Shown piece after piece: positions 45,202 to 54,813 of a DNA stretch of 64,000 bases. The notes beneath the pieces were generated by a model. It did not search any database and was not told the DNA's origin. It saw nothing but the letters and a program-made list of their open reading frames with translations. Position numbers and translations under genes: made by a program. This stretch comes from Rufibacter roseolus (lineage in GTDB: Bacteria > Bacteroidota > Bacteroidia > Cytophagales > Hymenobacteraceae). The DNA lies in assembly GCF_017916365.1 (NCBI RefSeq), contig NZ_JAFMSU010000002.1, positions 930,001 through 994,000 on the forward strand. The letters are read 5' to 3'. Position 1 is the stretch's first letter, and every line of letters begins with the position of its first letter.

Positions 45202-47247
45202 ATGCAGAAGAACTACTACCAATTGCTTGGCATAAAGGAATCGGCGTCTCCGCTGGAGATCAAGGATGCATACCGCAAACTGTCCAAAAGAATCCACCCC
45301 GATCTGAACCAGGGAGAGACCTTTTTTGAGGAATATTTTAAGGAAGTAAAAGAAGCATATGAAATTCTTTCTGACCAGGACAAAAAGCGGAGCTATGACA
45401 CCCGCCGCTTCAGGCCCGCCATCACCAACAATGCTCCCCCTATCCCTAGTAACCTGGTGAACCTGGAGTATCAGGTTTCAAGGCTGGAATTGAAATTACG
45501 GGACCAAAACGAGCAGATGGCCACTTTGCAGGCCGAGAAAAAATCACTGCACCAGGAGCTTGAGTACTTTGTAAAAGCCTTGTTCGAAGTAAAGAACGAG
45601 CGCAGCCTCTTGCAGAGCAAAGTAAAGGAACTGGAGCAGGAAACCGCCTATCTCAGCAAACGCCCGGCTATCGTGGTAGAGAAAGCGCCGGACCGCAGCC
45701 GCGAACAGGAATTCCAGCGCAGAATCCAGGCCCTGGAACAGGAACTGCAAGGCGCGCAGAAGGAAATTGCCGGCAAAGACCAGGAACTAACCCAACAGAC
45801 CCAGCACAAGCTAAAACTGGAAAAACGATTGCAGGACCTGGTGCTGGAAGCCGGTCAGGCGCAAGCGCGCGAGAAACAATTGCAGGCCCTGGCCCAGGAG
45901 GCGGCCCAGCAGAAAGCCCGGATGGAGGAACTGGAAAGACAAGCCGAGCAGGTAAAGACTGAGCTCCAAGGCAAAACCCGGGAGCTTGAACTGACGCTGC
46001 AGCACCGCAAAACCCTTCAAACTCACCTGCAGGAGCTGGAAAGCCGAAAGCCAGAACCTACCCAGGTGCCAGTAGCCAAAGGCGAAAAGAACGAGAAAAC
46101 CCGCCACCAGCAGAACCAGCTCCTGGAAATCACCACCCAGAAACAGGCGTTGCAGAACCAGGTCCATGACCTGGAACTGGCCGCCGAGCAGCTGAAACAG
46201 GTGCTCCAGGATAAAACCAAAAGCCTGCAGCAAGAAAAAGCTCTGAAACAGGAACTACAGGCCAAAATCCAGACACTTACAGAGCAGGCTGCCCAGCAGC
46301 AGGAACAATTGCACCGCAAATCTCAGGAACTAGAAGCGGAAATCAAGGAGAAACAAGCGCAGCAAGCCAGAATCCAGGAGCTGGAACAAGAGGCAGCCCG
46401 CCAGGGAGCGCTGCTCAAGGCTAAAACTGAGGAATATACCCAAATAACGCAAAAACTGGGGGAACTGCAGGATAAGCTAAAGGCCCTAACCCAGAAGGAA
46501 ACCAAACTGCACGCCACCATCCAGAAACTGGAAGCGCAAGCCGGTAAAGACCAAACCGAGTTGCAGGCCAGAGCCCAGGCCTTGCAAACCGCCACTGCCC
46601 AAAAGGAGGCCCTGCAGAAAGAATTGGAAGACCAAAAGAAAGCCACCGCCGCGGGCCAACAGGAACTTCAGCGCAAGGCCAAAGACCTGGAACAGGAAGG
46701 GGCCCTGAAACGCGCCGCCCAAAGCAAAATTCAGGAACTGGAGAAAGAGAAAGCAACCCAGCAGCAGAAGGTAACCGAACTGCAGAAAGAACTGGTGGCG
46801 GTTAAAGGCCGCTTCGCGCACCTGGCGCACCTGCAACCGTTTTTGGTGGAGCACATGGACTTCTTTAACTCAGCGGCACCTAAGGTCTATGGTGATTCCT
46901 TTGACCGCACCGAGATCAAATACATCTTCAGCCGCATGAAGATTGCCGTGCTCTCCGATAAACCCGGCAAGTTGAACGTGCTGGTAAAGTATGTGAAGCC
47001 CAACGGCCAGTTGTATTTCAACCCCAAGTCCTCTCCTACCGGCTACTCATTTGCGGCCACCCTCAGCTACAGCCCCGATGATGAATACCTGTACCTTTCA
47101 GGTTGGGGCAGCGACCGAGACACGACCTTCGTGGCCGGAGACCACCGCGTAGAGATCTATGACGAGACCGGCCGCCAACTCACCAAGGCCCACTTCATGG
47201 TGAAAGACAAAATTCTGAAGTTGTCTAAGCTGAAGAGCATTTTTTAG
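45202..47247 (+). CDS. J-domain protein with long coiled coil and C-terminal beta-sandwich-like domain
   Basis: 681 residues. J domain at 1-66 ([34 protein letters not shown] at 32-34), which should stimulate an Hsp70 ATPase. Residues about 75-535 are an almost unbroken Gln/Glu/Lys/Leu-rich coiled coil. The last 146 residues (536-681) form a distinct domain with [33 protein letters not shown] and [13 protein letters not shown]. From memory, similar GWG...EIW domains occur in other Bacteroidota J-domain and TPR proteins. The G/F-rich and zinc-finger parts of DnaJ are absent, so it is a type III J protein. Possible role: recruiting Hsp70 to a scaffold. No signal peptide. Confidence 0.85.
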   Translation: MQKNYYQLLGIKESASPLEIKDAYRKLSKRIHPDLNQGETFFEEYFKEVKEAYEILSDQDKKRSYDTRRFRPAITNNAPPIPSNLVNLEYQVSRLELKLRDQNEQMATLQAEKKSLHQELEYFVKALFEVKNERSLLQSKVKELEQETAYLSKRPAIVVEKAPDRSREQEFQRRIQALEQELQGAQKEIAGKDQELTQQTQHKLKLEKRLQDLVLEAGQAQAREKQLQALAQEAAQQKARMEELERQAEQVKTELQGKTRELELTLQHRKTLQTHLQELESRKPEPTQVPVAKGEKNEKTRHQQNQLLEITTQKQALQNQVHDLELAAEQLKQVLQDKTKSLQQEKALKQELQAKIQTLTEQAAQQQEQLHRKSQELEAEIKEKQAQQARIQELEQEAARQGALLKAKTEEYTQITQKLGELQDKLKALTQKETKLHATIQKLEAQAGKDQTELQARAQALQTATAQKEALQKELEDQKKATAAGQQELQRKAKDLEQEGALKRAAQSKIQELEKEKATQQQKVTELQKELVAVKGRFAHLAHLQPFLVEHMDFFNSAAPKVYGDSFDRTEIKYIFSRMKIAVLSDKPGKLNVLVKYVKPNGQLYFNPKSSPTGYSFAATLSYSPDDEYLYLSGWGSDRDTTFVAGDHRVEIYDETGRQLTKAHFMVKDKILKLSKLKSIF

Positions 47248-47400
47248 AAGGTGGCATGGAGTACCGGGAGTTGCAGGCAATGCATTAAGGCAAAGTAGAT
47301 TCCGGTAAGATGCATCATGCTTTTATCGGGATGATGGCTGGGCTGGTTTATTCTAGCCTAAGCCGGCTTCATGGAGCTAATAGGTAGTTAAGGAATGATC

Positions 47401-47471
47401 ATTTTGAGGCTAAGGCCTCACTGCAGTTTCAAACTGCAGACCATAATAGGTCCAAGTTGAAAACTTAAACC
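47401..47471 (+). repeat. Triple-hairpin repeat, copy 1
   Basis: Three hairpins in a row: TGAGGC-TAAG-GCCTCA, CTGCAGTTTCAAACTGCAG and GGTCCAAGTTGAAAACTT-AAACC. 62 of 71 positions match the copy at 54603-54673. Confidence 0.75.
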
Positions 47472-47659
47472 AGGGTTAAAGAACCAAGCTTCAAGAACCA
47501 GGCTTAAAGTCGTTTCCTGCCGTTAATTTTTAATTACAAAAGCTGATTCGCCGGTTAGCAGCAGCCTCGCCGTTTTTGGTGTTATAACCGACAACCGGTT
47601 GACGGATGGAATGCGCATGGGCAACCACAGGGATTGCCCTACATCCTACCCTGTCATTC

Positions 47660-47930
47660 GCTGGCGCGAGCGTCCCGCTCGTGTCCGTACGCATTCCTAA
47701 TCCTCTTTTGCCATCTGCTTTTAATTGTTCAGGTATTCTGATGCATGGTAAAGCAACTTCCCGTAAAGCACTTCCCTCTCTTTTCATCTTGGAAAGATCT
47801 TGTGGGCGAACTATAAAAGCGTAAAAAAATGTCATTACTGTTCGCCCACAAGACCCTTTCAGGATGACAAAAGAGGACAGGCCTTTTGATTCAATATGCG
47901 TGCGGACACGAGCGGGACGCTCGCGCCAGC
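47660..47930. repeat. Composite inverted repeat with nested inner pair
   Basis: Outer arms 47660-47694 and 47896-47930 are inverted copies matching at 34 of 35 positions. Inside, 47784-47811 and 47840-47868 form a second inverted pair with the sequence GTGGGCGAAC. No open reading frame lies between the arms. It is shaped like a short non-autonomous element or two nested ones. Confidence 0.75.
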
Positions 47931-48178
47931 GGGGGAATGCTTCTTGCCCAGCACTCCTTTGAAATGCCGGTGTAGCGAGGGGACATGCGTAGGAGACAAG
48001 GCGGTGCCTGGTCTCTACACAGGGCTTGTGATGTGAAGGGAACGGCTGTTTCTCTTATGCTGCTACTTTTTGACCGTCTTTCTAAAATCGGGCTTAAAAT
48101 GGATGGAAACGACGGCTTTTTTCCGGGGCTGCTTTCTTTTTAGTAGCTTTAATCTTACTAGAACCAACCTCTTTGCGT

Positions 48179-49336
48179 ATGTACTGGACAAAAAGTGTTT
48201 TAGCGATATCCTTTGGTTTGCTGTTAGCCCATTCAGATCTTTCGGCGCAAGGCCAGGCCCAGGCACCTGCCCCCGCAGCGGTGAAGCCGGGCATGTACAA
48301 GAACCCGATGCCGGTAGCCATTGGCGACCCGTATGTGCTGTATGATGCGCCTACCCAAACGTATTACATGTACGGCACCGGCGGCGGGGCCAAAGATGGT
48401 TTCGGGACGTATTCTTCCAAGGACCTGGTGAACTGGAAACCCGAGGGGCAGGTGTTCAGGGGCAACATCCCGGGCTCCTGGGACGAGAAGAACTTCTGGG
48501 CGCCCGAGGTGTACCGCGTCAAAGACAAGTACTACCTGTTCTACTCCGCCGACTGGCGCCATAACCCCACCAACGAGGAAGAGAACTTCCGGATCGGCGT
48601 AGCCGTGGCCGATAAACCTACCGGCCCCTTCAAGCACCTCAGCGACAAACCTATCTTTGATCCGGGCTACCCCATCATTGATGCTAACCTGTACATAGAC
48701 CCCAGCGGAAAGATGTACCTGTATTACTCGCGCTGCTGCTACAAACACCCCGTGGAGAGCGAGGTGGCTAGCTGGGCGAAGAAAACCGGCCTGTTCCCCG
48801 AGATTGAGGAAAGCTGGATCTACGGGGTGGAACTGAAGCCCGATTTCAGCGGTGTGATCGGCGAACCGGTACTGCTCCTGAGGCCGCCGGTGAAAATGAA
48901 CGATTCGCAGTCTGAGTGGGAAAGCCGTTCGGTCACGGCCAAAGAAGTGAACCGTCGCTGGACCGAGGGTTCCTATACCTTTAAGCACGGCGATACCTAT
49001 TACATGATGTACTCCGCAAATCACTTCGGGGGCGAGCACTACGCGGTGGGTTACGCCACGTCTAAAAGTCCGCTGGGCCCGTTCAAGAAAGCCGAGAACA
49101 ACCCGGTTTTGCAGAAGAACACGCCCAAAGGCGGACTGGTGACCGGCACGGGCCACAATAGCGTGGCGTTCTCGCCAGATGGCAAGCAGATGTTCTGCGT
49201 GTACCACGGCCGCACCAAAGCTACCGGCGATGAGCGCGTGGTGTTCATTGATCCCATGAAGATCCAGAAAGACGGCAGACTGGTGGTGGAAGGCCCCAGC
49301 ACCTCGCCCAAGCCATTGCCCCTGGGTAAGAAGTAA
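48179..49336 (+). CDS. Exported glycoside hydrolase, GH43-like
   Basis: 385 residues from ATG 48179, with a signal peptide (VLAISFGLLLAHSDLSAQG). The five-bladed propeller motifs are visible: AIGDPYVLYDAPTQTYYMYG (catalytic base Asp in GDPY), IIDANLYIDPSGKMYLYYS, and RWTEGSYTFKHGDTYYMMYSANHF with the likely acid Glu. The family acts on arabinan, arabinoxylan or galactan side chains; the substrate is not determinable. It stands alone next to repeats and away from other polysaccharide genes, so it is not part of an obvious PUL. Confidence 0.88.
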   Translation: MYWTKSVLAISFGLLLAHSDLSAQGQAQAPAPAAVKPGMYKNPMPVAIGDPYVLYDAPTQTYYMYGTGGGAKDGFGTYSSKDLVNWKPEGQVFRGNIPGSWDEKNFWAPEVYRVKDKYYLFYSADWRHNPTNEEENFRIGVAVADKPTGPFKHLSDKPIFDPGYPIIDANLYIDPSGKMYLYYSRCCYKHPVESEVASWAKKTGLFPEIEESWIYGVELKPDFSGVIGEPVLLLRPPVKMNDSQSEWESRSVTAKEVNRRWTEGSYTFKHGDTYYMMYSANHFGGEHYAVGYATSKSPLGPFKKAENNPVLQKNTPKGGLVTGTGHNSVAFSPDGKQMFCVYHGRTKATGDERVVFIDPMKIQKDGRLVVEGPSTSPKPLPLGKK

Positions 49337-49525
49337 AGCTCGGTAAAATTTTGGCTCCGGAAATGGGTTTTTCACCTGAACCGGGGCTAAGATTTTAAAT
49401 TATTTTCGGGCTTTATAGGCTCTAGGAGCCTTTAAATGGGGTTTGTAAAAGTTTCTGGTTTTCCTTGTACACCTAAGTAGAAAATCCCCGTATAGGATTG
49501 TCGACTAGGTATTTACAACAAATTT

Positions 49526-49717
49526 ATGAACCACGGGACGGTAAAATTCTACAACTCAGATAAGGGCTTCGGCTTTATAACAGACACCCAATCTAACAAG
49601 GAATACTTCGTGCACGTGTCTGGCCTCATAGACCAAATCAGCGAGGACGATGAAGTGATCTATGAGCTTCAGGAAGGCCGCAAAGGCCTCAACGCCACCA
49701 ACGTGAAACTGGCGTAA
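49526..49717 (+). CDS. Cold-shock domain protein, copy 1
   Basis: 63 residues. RNP1 KGFGFI and RNP2 EYFVHVS are present, with a NHGTVKFYNSDKGFGF start. Single-stranded nucleic-acid binding is established for the family. A hairpin terminator follows, and a paralogue is encoded 452 bp downstream. Confidence 0.93.
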   Translation: MNHGTVKFYNSDKGFGFITDTQSNKEYFVHVSGLIDQISEDDEVIYELQEGRKGLNATNVKLA

Positions 49718-49753
49718 GTATTCCCCAAAAACAACGATAGATGTACCCCAAGG

Positions 49754-49777
49754 GCCTCTTCTGTATAAGGGGCTTTT
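49754..49777 (+). terminator. Terminator of cold-shock copy 1
   Basis: GCCTCTT / AAGGGGC (with one G-T pair) followed by TTTTGC, 36 bp after the stop. Confidence 0.55.
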
Positions 49778-49890
49778 GCAAGTACACCCAAGGAGATCCA
49801 GAAGGGCATGCCCCTGGCGTGAGGCGAACCCTCACAACCTGTCCTTTGCACTTAGGGAGGATGGAGAAAGTTCAGGGGAAACCCGCGTCC

Positions 49891-49926
49891 GTTTAAAGCC
49901 TGTTTCTAAGAAACCAGGCCCTAAAC
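49891..49926. repeat. Nested palindromic repeat, family A copy
   Basis: GTTTAAAGCCTGTTTC-TAA-GAAACCAGGCCCTAAAC: inner arms CTGTTTC/GAAACCAG and outer arms GTTTA/TAAAC. Confidence 0.7.
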
Positions 49927-50169
49927 AGCGCATCCATCCGAAAGCCTTTGAAAGGAGATCTGCCCAGGCAAGAACCGCCTCGGCAGACTAGCTTCTCCTG
50001 CCCTTTTCCATAGGCTGGCAAGACCTTGCAGGCACAGAAGCTCAACGGCAGTATTTGGAAGAAGCCAGAAAATGGCCTTAGCAAGCATTAAACCAGGCTC
50101 TGGAAAGTATTCCGTTTATCTTGCGGTGGGAATGAACGAATACCTCAAGGCCCGTGTCTTAAGGGTACA

Positions 50170-50373
50170 ATGAACAACAATATGAATCAAGGAACAGTAA
50201 AATTCTTTAATTCCGAAAAAGGTTTCGGTTTTATTAAAGACGCAAAAACATCTCAGGAGTACTTCGTGCACGTATCTGGTTTGATCGACGAGATCAGAGA
50301 GAACGACGAAGTAACCTATGAGCTCAAAGAAGGAAGAAAAGGACTCAACGCCACCAATGTACAACTGGCGTAG
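50170..50373 (+). CDS. Cold-shock domain protein, copy 2
   Basis: 67 residues, strongly similar to copy 1 (the endings EGRKGLNATNVKLA and EGRKGLNATNVQLA differ by one residue). RNP1 KGFGFI and RNP2 EYFVHVS are conserved. Starts at ATG 50170, or at 50182 for a four-residue-shorter product. A good terminator follows. Confidence 0.93.
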   Translation: MNNNMNQGTVKFFNSEKGFGFIKDAKTSQEYFVHVSGLIDEIRENDEVTYELKEGRKGLNATNVQLA

Positions 50374-51077
50374 TCATTTGTCATAAACCTATTGCCTTTA
50401 AAGCCTCTCCCGCACCGGAGGGGCTTTTTTTGTGTCCAAAGTCTATTACCCAATGACTTTAAAGGTCTTGCTATATACCCTTCATTCCACTCCGTTAAAC
50501 TCCTTTAGAACCCTAAATCTGAATACCATAAGATCTCTGTTCTACACTACCAAATACACAAATTGAGGAAGAAATCCAAAGGGTCACAGCCTAAAGGCGA
50601 TGTAGAAATGGGAAATACCTTTAGTACTTGGTCAATAAACTGAGTGGCTCCGCATCCGAGAGCCAGGACTAAGGCTACGTGCTCTTCCTGCTTATTCGTG
50701 AAGCACCTCCCTGAGCATTTTGAGTTTTGCAAGCAGGAGATCAATTTTCAAATCCATGCTGGTTCTGAGTACCACTAGTGAGAAACGTTTTAGCAAAGTG
50801 ACTTACTGGAAACCAAGCTGGAGTACCAGACTCCAAACGCCTTCCTCTTTCTGAACCTTTTACTGACTGCAACAGTATAGCAAAAAATGAATAAATATTT
50901 GGTTTCCTTAATAGAGGCTTAGAAAAATATAGCTGCCGCTAACAATCCCTTTAGAGTCACCTCTTCTTAAAGAATTTACTTGAGGTAATTTACTTTATGT
51001 TGCAGCAATTGAATGGCAAATTTATATTGATTAAAAACCTTGTTTACTTCTGTTTAAAGAAAGCATAATAACCAAAA
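50374..51077. other. Intergenic, no gene seen
   Basis: Apart from the cold-shock terminator, about 640 bp of AT-rich unique sequence. A 65-codon minus-strand frame at 50547-50744 is Cys/Gly-rich and looks spurious. The 3' end should contain the promoter of the beta-barrel gene. Confidence 0.5.
50401..50432 (+). terminator. Terminator of cold-shock copy 2
   Basis: AGCCTCTCC / GGAGGGGCT hairpin followed by TTTTTTT. Confidence 0.85.
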
Positions 51078-51728
51078 ATGAAAAGTATAATGAAAAAAGC
51101 AGTTTTACTATTTTCAAGTGTGATTGCATTAAATGTGTTTACAATTCATGTGGCTTCTGCGCAAAGCAGTAAGTTCTGGAATAACATAAATTTTGGAGTA
51201 AAAGCAGGCTTCAACTGGACAAGTAGCAATGATGAAGATAGGGTGTCAGATAACAAGGTCAATCCCCGTCCAGGTTTCCACGTAGGTGGACTTGCCCATT
51301 ATCATTTAACTGATAAATGGGCCCTACAAACAGAATTAATGTATTCTAAAGAAGGAGCATTATATGACTTTCCAGGATCTGCCACCATTGCACCTTATGA
51401 AGGCAAGACTGATTTGAATTTTATAAACATGCCTTTTTTAGTTCAATATATGATTTTGTCTGGCTTAAGAATACAGACTGGCGTGCAAATAGGATTAGTA
51501 AAAAGTGCCAAATACGAGGACCCCTATAACGATGAGTTTGAAAAAGATGATATCCAAAAAGGTAATGTTTCCTGGACTATTGGCTTTGGATACTTAACCA
51601 AATCTGGACTAGGTTTTGATGCTCGTTATAATGGAGGATTATCCAATATGTACAAAGAAGGGTTCTATCCAGGGCAATCTGCCCGTACCCGTGCGGGACA
51701 AATTGGGTTTTTCTACCAGTTTAAATAA
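51078..51728 (+). CDS. Outer-membrane beta-barrel protein (PorT-like)
   Basis: 216 residues with a signal peptide ending ASAQ. The mature part has eight or so amphipathic strands, such as NFGVKAGFNWTSS, GFHVGGLAHYHLTDKWALQTELMYSKEGA, MPFLVQYMILSGLRIQTGVQIGLV and GQIGFFYQFK with the C-terminal aromatic of outer-membrane proteins. It fits the porin/PorT family domain of Bacteroidota. The gene is visibly AT-richer than its neighbours, which may mean transfer. A perfect 22-bp palindrome follows. Confidence 0.85.
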   Translation: MKSIMKKAVLLFSSVIALNVFTIHVASAQSSKFWNNINFGVKAGFNWTSSNDEDRVSDNKVNPRPGFHVGGLAHYHLTDKWALQTELMYSKEGALYDFPGSATIAPYEGKTDLNFINMPFLVQYMILSGLRIQTGVQIGLVKSAKYEDPYNDEFEKDDIQKGNVSWTIGFGYLTKSGLGFDARYNGGLSNMYKEGFYPGQSARTRAGQIGFFYQFK

Positions 51729-51750
51729 GGACCTATTTTATTTCCTTTCA

Positions 51751-51798
51751 TTAATCAAAAAAGGTATTGGTTATAAAACCAATACCTTTTTTGATTAA
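51751..51798. terminator. Terminator with 22-bp perfect stem
   Basis: Arms 51751-51772 and 51777-51798 pair perfectly around ATAA; the ends are TTAATCAAAAAAGG / CCTTTTTTGATTAA. Located between two convergent genes, with T-runs on both strands. Confidence 0.85.
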
Positions 51799-51833
51799 TT
51801 GCCAATTCCTTTGAATCTTTTCATACCTATTCT

Positions 51834-52523
51834 TTAATATCCTTTTATTTCTTCATCCCGTAATTCTCGCCACTCCCCCGGCTCCAAATCTCCCACTTCC
51901 ACATTCACCATGCGCACCCGTACCAACCGCTCTACTTCATACCCCAGCTTATAGCACATCCGCCGGATTTGCCGGTTAAGCCCCTGCGTGAGCACAATGG
52001 CAAACTGCTTCTCTCCTACTTTCTGTACTTGGGCTGGCCGCGTCTTCTGGCCCATGATCATCACCCCGGAGGCCAGTTGTTCTAAGGCTTCGGGGGTTAA
52101 GGGTTTGTCTACCCTCACCACGTATTCCTTTTCTTGGTGGCTTTCAGCGTGGCTGATGCGGTTGTAGAGGGCCCCGTCATCCGTGAGCAACATGAGTCCT
52201 TCAGATTCTTTGTCCAGCCGCCCTACCGGGAACACCCGCACGTTCATGTTCAGCGCTTGGGCCAGGTTGTTCTCAATAGCGGGGTTGAGGGTAGATTCCA
52301 CGCCGCGGGGTTTGTAGTAGGCCAGGTACGTAAACGTTTGGGGTTCTTTGAGGACTTGTCCGTCCAGCTGCACCTCGTCTCCTGCGGATAGCGCCTGCTG
52401 GAGCAGGCCTTTCGCCCCGTTCACCAGCACCCTACCGGAGATGATGGCCTGAATGGCTTCTTTGTTAGACAGCCTCCCTTTCTGCACCACGAAATACTGA
52501 AGAGAAGAGGTAAGGGATTTCAT
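51834..52523 (-). CDS. rRNA pseudouridine synthase (RsuA/RluB/RluF type)
   Basis: 229 residues from ATG 52523 (the frame is open to 52574). N-terminal S4 RNA-binding domain (LQYFVVQKGRLSNKEAIQAIISGRVLVNG), then the catalytic loop VFPVGRLDKESEGLMLLTDDGAL with the conserved aspartate and NRQIRRMCYKLGYEVERLVRVRM. RsuA-type synthases modify 16S or 23S rRNA; the exact site is not clear. Confidence 0.92.
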   Translation of the reverse strand: MKSLTSSLQYFVVQKGRLSNKEAIQAIISGRVLVNGAKGLLQQALSAGDEVQLDGQVLKEPQTFTYLAYYKPRGVESTLNPAIENNLAQALNMNVRVFPVGRLDKESEGLMLLTDDGALYNRISHAESHQEKEYVVRVDKPLTPEALEQLASGVMIMGQKTRPAQVQKVGEKQFAIVLTQGLNRQIRRMCYKLGYEVERLVRVRMVNVEVGDLEPGEWRELRDEEIKGY

Positions 52524-52802
52524 GGGTAATGAACCGAAGGGTTGGCCACAAGTGCTGTTATAAAGAGACCGCAAAGGTAAAGGAACCGACCCATACTATT
52601 GACGAGAGGTGGAATGATTTGCAAGATCCCCGGCCGGGCGAAAGAAAGGAAGCCCCCCCACTCAGGCACCAGTTACACCTACCCTGCCCAGGAAGATGAA
52701 GGAGCAGGAAAAGGCAAAGCCTTGAGCCCTCCTGAAATTGCGTAGCTTCTAAGAACAAACCTCCGTTTACAGGGTTTATAGAAAGACCAACCTTTCCCGT
52801 CT

Positions 52803-53561
52803 GTGAAAAAGCTTACTCTACGTCCGCTTCTTTCCGCCACTTCCCTGCTTTTGGCGGTGTTGCCCCTGCTTTTCTCCGCCTGCGATGCGCAACCGGTGAA
52901 AAGCCAGGCGAAAAGTGCCGCTGTCTACACGTCCAAAACCCCGCACCCGGATGGCACCGGCAAGGTGTACCTGGGCCGCGAGATTGCGCATGGCATGTCC
53001 ACGAGCGGTGGGGAGTGGCTGGAGCGGGATACCCGGCAGGAAGAAGAAAACGTGGCGCTGGCCATCTCCAAACTACAGCTCCAACCCAACAGCGTGGTCG
53101 CTGATGTGGGCGCCGGCACAGGCTACTACACCTTCCGGATCGCGCCCAAGGTTCCGCAGGGAAAGGTGTACGCCGTGGAAGTGCAGGAGGCATTCGTGAA
53201 GGCCTTGGAGGCCCGCAAAAAGGAACTGGGCCTGAGCAATGTAACGGTGGTCAAAGGCAGCGCCCAGTCGCCTAACCTACCCGAGGTTTCGGTGGACCTG
53301 GCCATTATGGTGGATGTGTACCATGAACTGGAATACCCCCGCGAGATGCTGCAGGCCCTGCACCGGGCCCTGAAACCCACCGGCAAGCTGCTCCTGCTGG
53401 AATACCGCGCCGAGGACCCGTCGGTACCCATCAAAGCCCTCCACAAGATGAGCGCGGCCCAGGCCAACAAAGAACTTTCCGCCAACGGCTTTACCCTCTC
53501 CCGCCGCGAGGATTTCTTACCCATCCAGCATTTCCTGCTGTATGAGAAAGCCAAGGAGTAA
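52803..53561 (+). CDS. Lipoprotein with a class I SAM methyltransferase domain
   Basis: 252 residues from GTG 52803. Signal peptide with lipobox LLFSAC (lipidated Cys). The mature protein is a class I methyltransferase: motif I VVADVGAGTGYYTFRIA, then GKVYAVEVQEAF, and VDLAIMVDVYHEL before motif IV, all intact. A SAM-dependent enzyme outside the inner membrane would normally lack its cofactor, so the location is unusual. It could bind something other than SAM, or act on material delivered there. The start is the only plausible one before the signal. Confidence 0.82.
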   Translation: MKKLTLRPLLSATSLLLAVLPLLFSACDAQPVKSQAKSAAVYTSKTPHPDGTGKVYLGREIAHGMSTSGGEWLERDTRQEEENVALAISKLQLQPNSVVADVGAGTGYYTFRIAPKVPQGKVYAVEVQEAFVKALEARKKELGLSNVTVVKGSAQSPNLPEVSVDLAIMVDVYHELEYPREMLQALHRALKPTGKLLLLEYRAEDPSVPIKALHKMSAAQANKELSANGFTLSRREDFLPIQHFLLYEKAKE

Positions 53562-54602
53562 ACGGCTCTTACACAAAGCCTTGGACTTACCACTCGGGAG
53601 ACGCCAGAGGTTGTATTTGAATGGCAGACTCCGGTACAAGTCCGGTTTCATATTCAGATTACTAAAGCATGGAAGAATTATAACCAATTGACCGAATCTC
53701 CAGGGGTGATTATTGGTGCTTATCTTCATCAAGGCGGGCTCCTTTGCAAGGCTTTTGCCGGAATTTCCTATAGTTGATTTTGGCTTGTTTTTGATATAAT
53801 GAGCCAAAAGGAGGAACCCACCCCAACCCCTACCAGGTGGGGAATTCTGGAATGCGTCATGTAGGTATTTGAGCCGTAATTTTGGTCCTTGGTGATAACA
53901 CCAACAACGGCGGGCAGGGCGGGTGAGGCTTGTAGGAGAACGACGAGGAGAATGTAGGGGCACCTCTTGTGGGTGCCCTTTCCCGTTGCTCCCGGTTAAT
54001 TCCTATAGTTGCTGGCTATTGCGGAGGACCCGTGGGAGACAAGGCATGCCTTGTCTCTACATTCAAAAACCAAATATTACAAGATGAGAACAGCTGGATT
54101 TCCAACCCGTCCGGCAGGACGATGCAGGCATTGCAGCGGCTCTAAAACCAAAGCAGGACCATGCAGGGAGGCGGAGGTTGGGCGCATGCGTAACCCAACC
54201 ACCGCCGAGCGTAAGTAGTGGCTTCACCAACGGCAGTGGCGTAAGCCAACTATGCAACAAAGGACGGTAGCGAGGTGGTACTGGATTGAAGCCTCACTGT
54301 CCGAGCGTCAGCGAGTTTGAGGCTTCTTGATTCTTTTGGTTACTTTTCTCATCAAGGAGAAAAGTGACAAACGTCCGCAGACCGCGGCTGCAGTTCTGAT
54401 ACTTGGTAATGGAGGAATTAGGAAGCATAGGCCCATATTACTTAAGAAGGGAATGCCATTACCGGCAGGTGTAAACACCCCTCTTTAGAGCTGCGCTCGC
54501 TGCCTTAAACTCTCGTTTGGGCAATCCTCAAGGGGAGAATCTCTGCCATGCTAGAAACTGAGGAAAAAGCAGTGAATTACCAGCTAGGCAGAGGAAAATA
54601 TG

Positions 54603-54673
54603 ATTTTGAGGCTCACGCCTCACTGAAGTTGCAAACTGCAGACCATGTGAAGTCCAAGTTGAAAACTTGAACC
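54603..54673 (+). repeat. Triple-hairpin repeat, copy 2
   Basis: Same orientation and length as 47401-47471; the hairpins TGAGGC/GCCTCA and CAAGTT/AACTTG are conserved, while the middle hairpin is partly diverged. Confidence 0.75.
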
Positions 54674-54760
54674 ATGGAGAGAGATGAACCAGGGAAAGAG
54701 ATTAGAATAGGATGGCAAAAACTCCTTAGCAAACCAACAAACAGAAAAGCTAAAACATAA

Positions 54761-54792
54761 AAAAGCCGTCCCGCTTTGCAGCAGGACGGCCT
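54761..54792 (-). terminator. Terminator of the first S8 gene
   Basis: AAGCCGTCC / GGACGGCCTT hairpin with a T-run on the minus strand. Confidence 0.8.
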
Positions 54793-54813
54793 TCCATTTA
54801 AACAAACAACTCT

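Larger units (their letters stand above)
47248..48178. other. Gene-free repeat island
   Basis: No convincing gene in about 930 bp. It contains the triple-hairpin unit 47401-47471, a hairpin at 47619-47639, inverted arms at 47660-47694 and 47896-47930, an inner inverted pair at 47784-47811 and 47840-47868, and a GGAGACAAGGC hairpin at 47992-48018. Confidence 0.7.
49718..50169. other. Intergenic between the two cold-shock genes
   Basis: Contains the family A repeat at 49891-49926 and about 240 bp of unique sequence in front of the second cold-shock gene, where a structured leader is possible. No gene seen. Confidence 0.5.
53562..54813. other. Gene-free repeat island
   Basis: About 1,250 bp without a convincing gene. 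It contains hairpins at 53954-53980 and 54036-54057, inverted arms AAGCCTCA/TGAGGCTT at 54289-54325 and GTTACTTTTCT/AGAAAAGTGAC at 54339-54368, the triple-hairpin unit 54603-54673, and the S8 terminator 54761-54792. Confidence 0.7.

Noticed and set aside
47530-47835. 101-codon minus-strand frame in the repeat island
   Set aside because: It runs through inverted repeat arms and shows no protein-like pattern.
48233-49375. A 380-codon open frame antisense to the GH43 gene
   Set aside because: The sense strand has a signal peptide and clear GH43 motifs; the antisense frame has no family features and is a shadow of codon bias.
50547-50744. 65-codon minus-strand frame
   Set aside because: Cys- and Gly-rich with no recognisable features; located in non-conserved AT-rich sequence.
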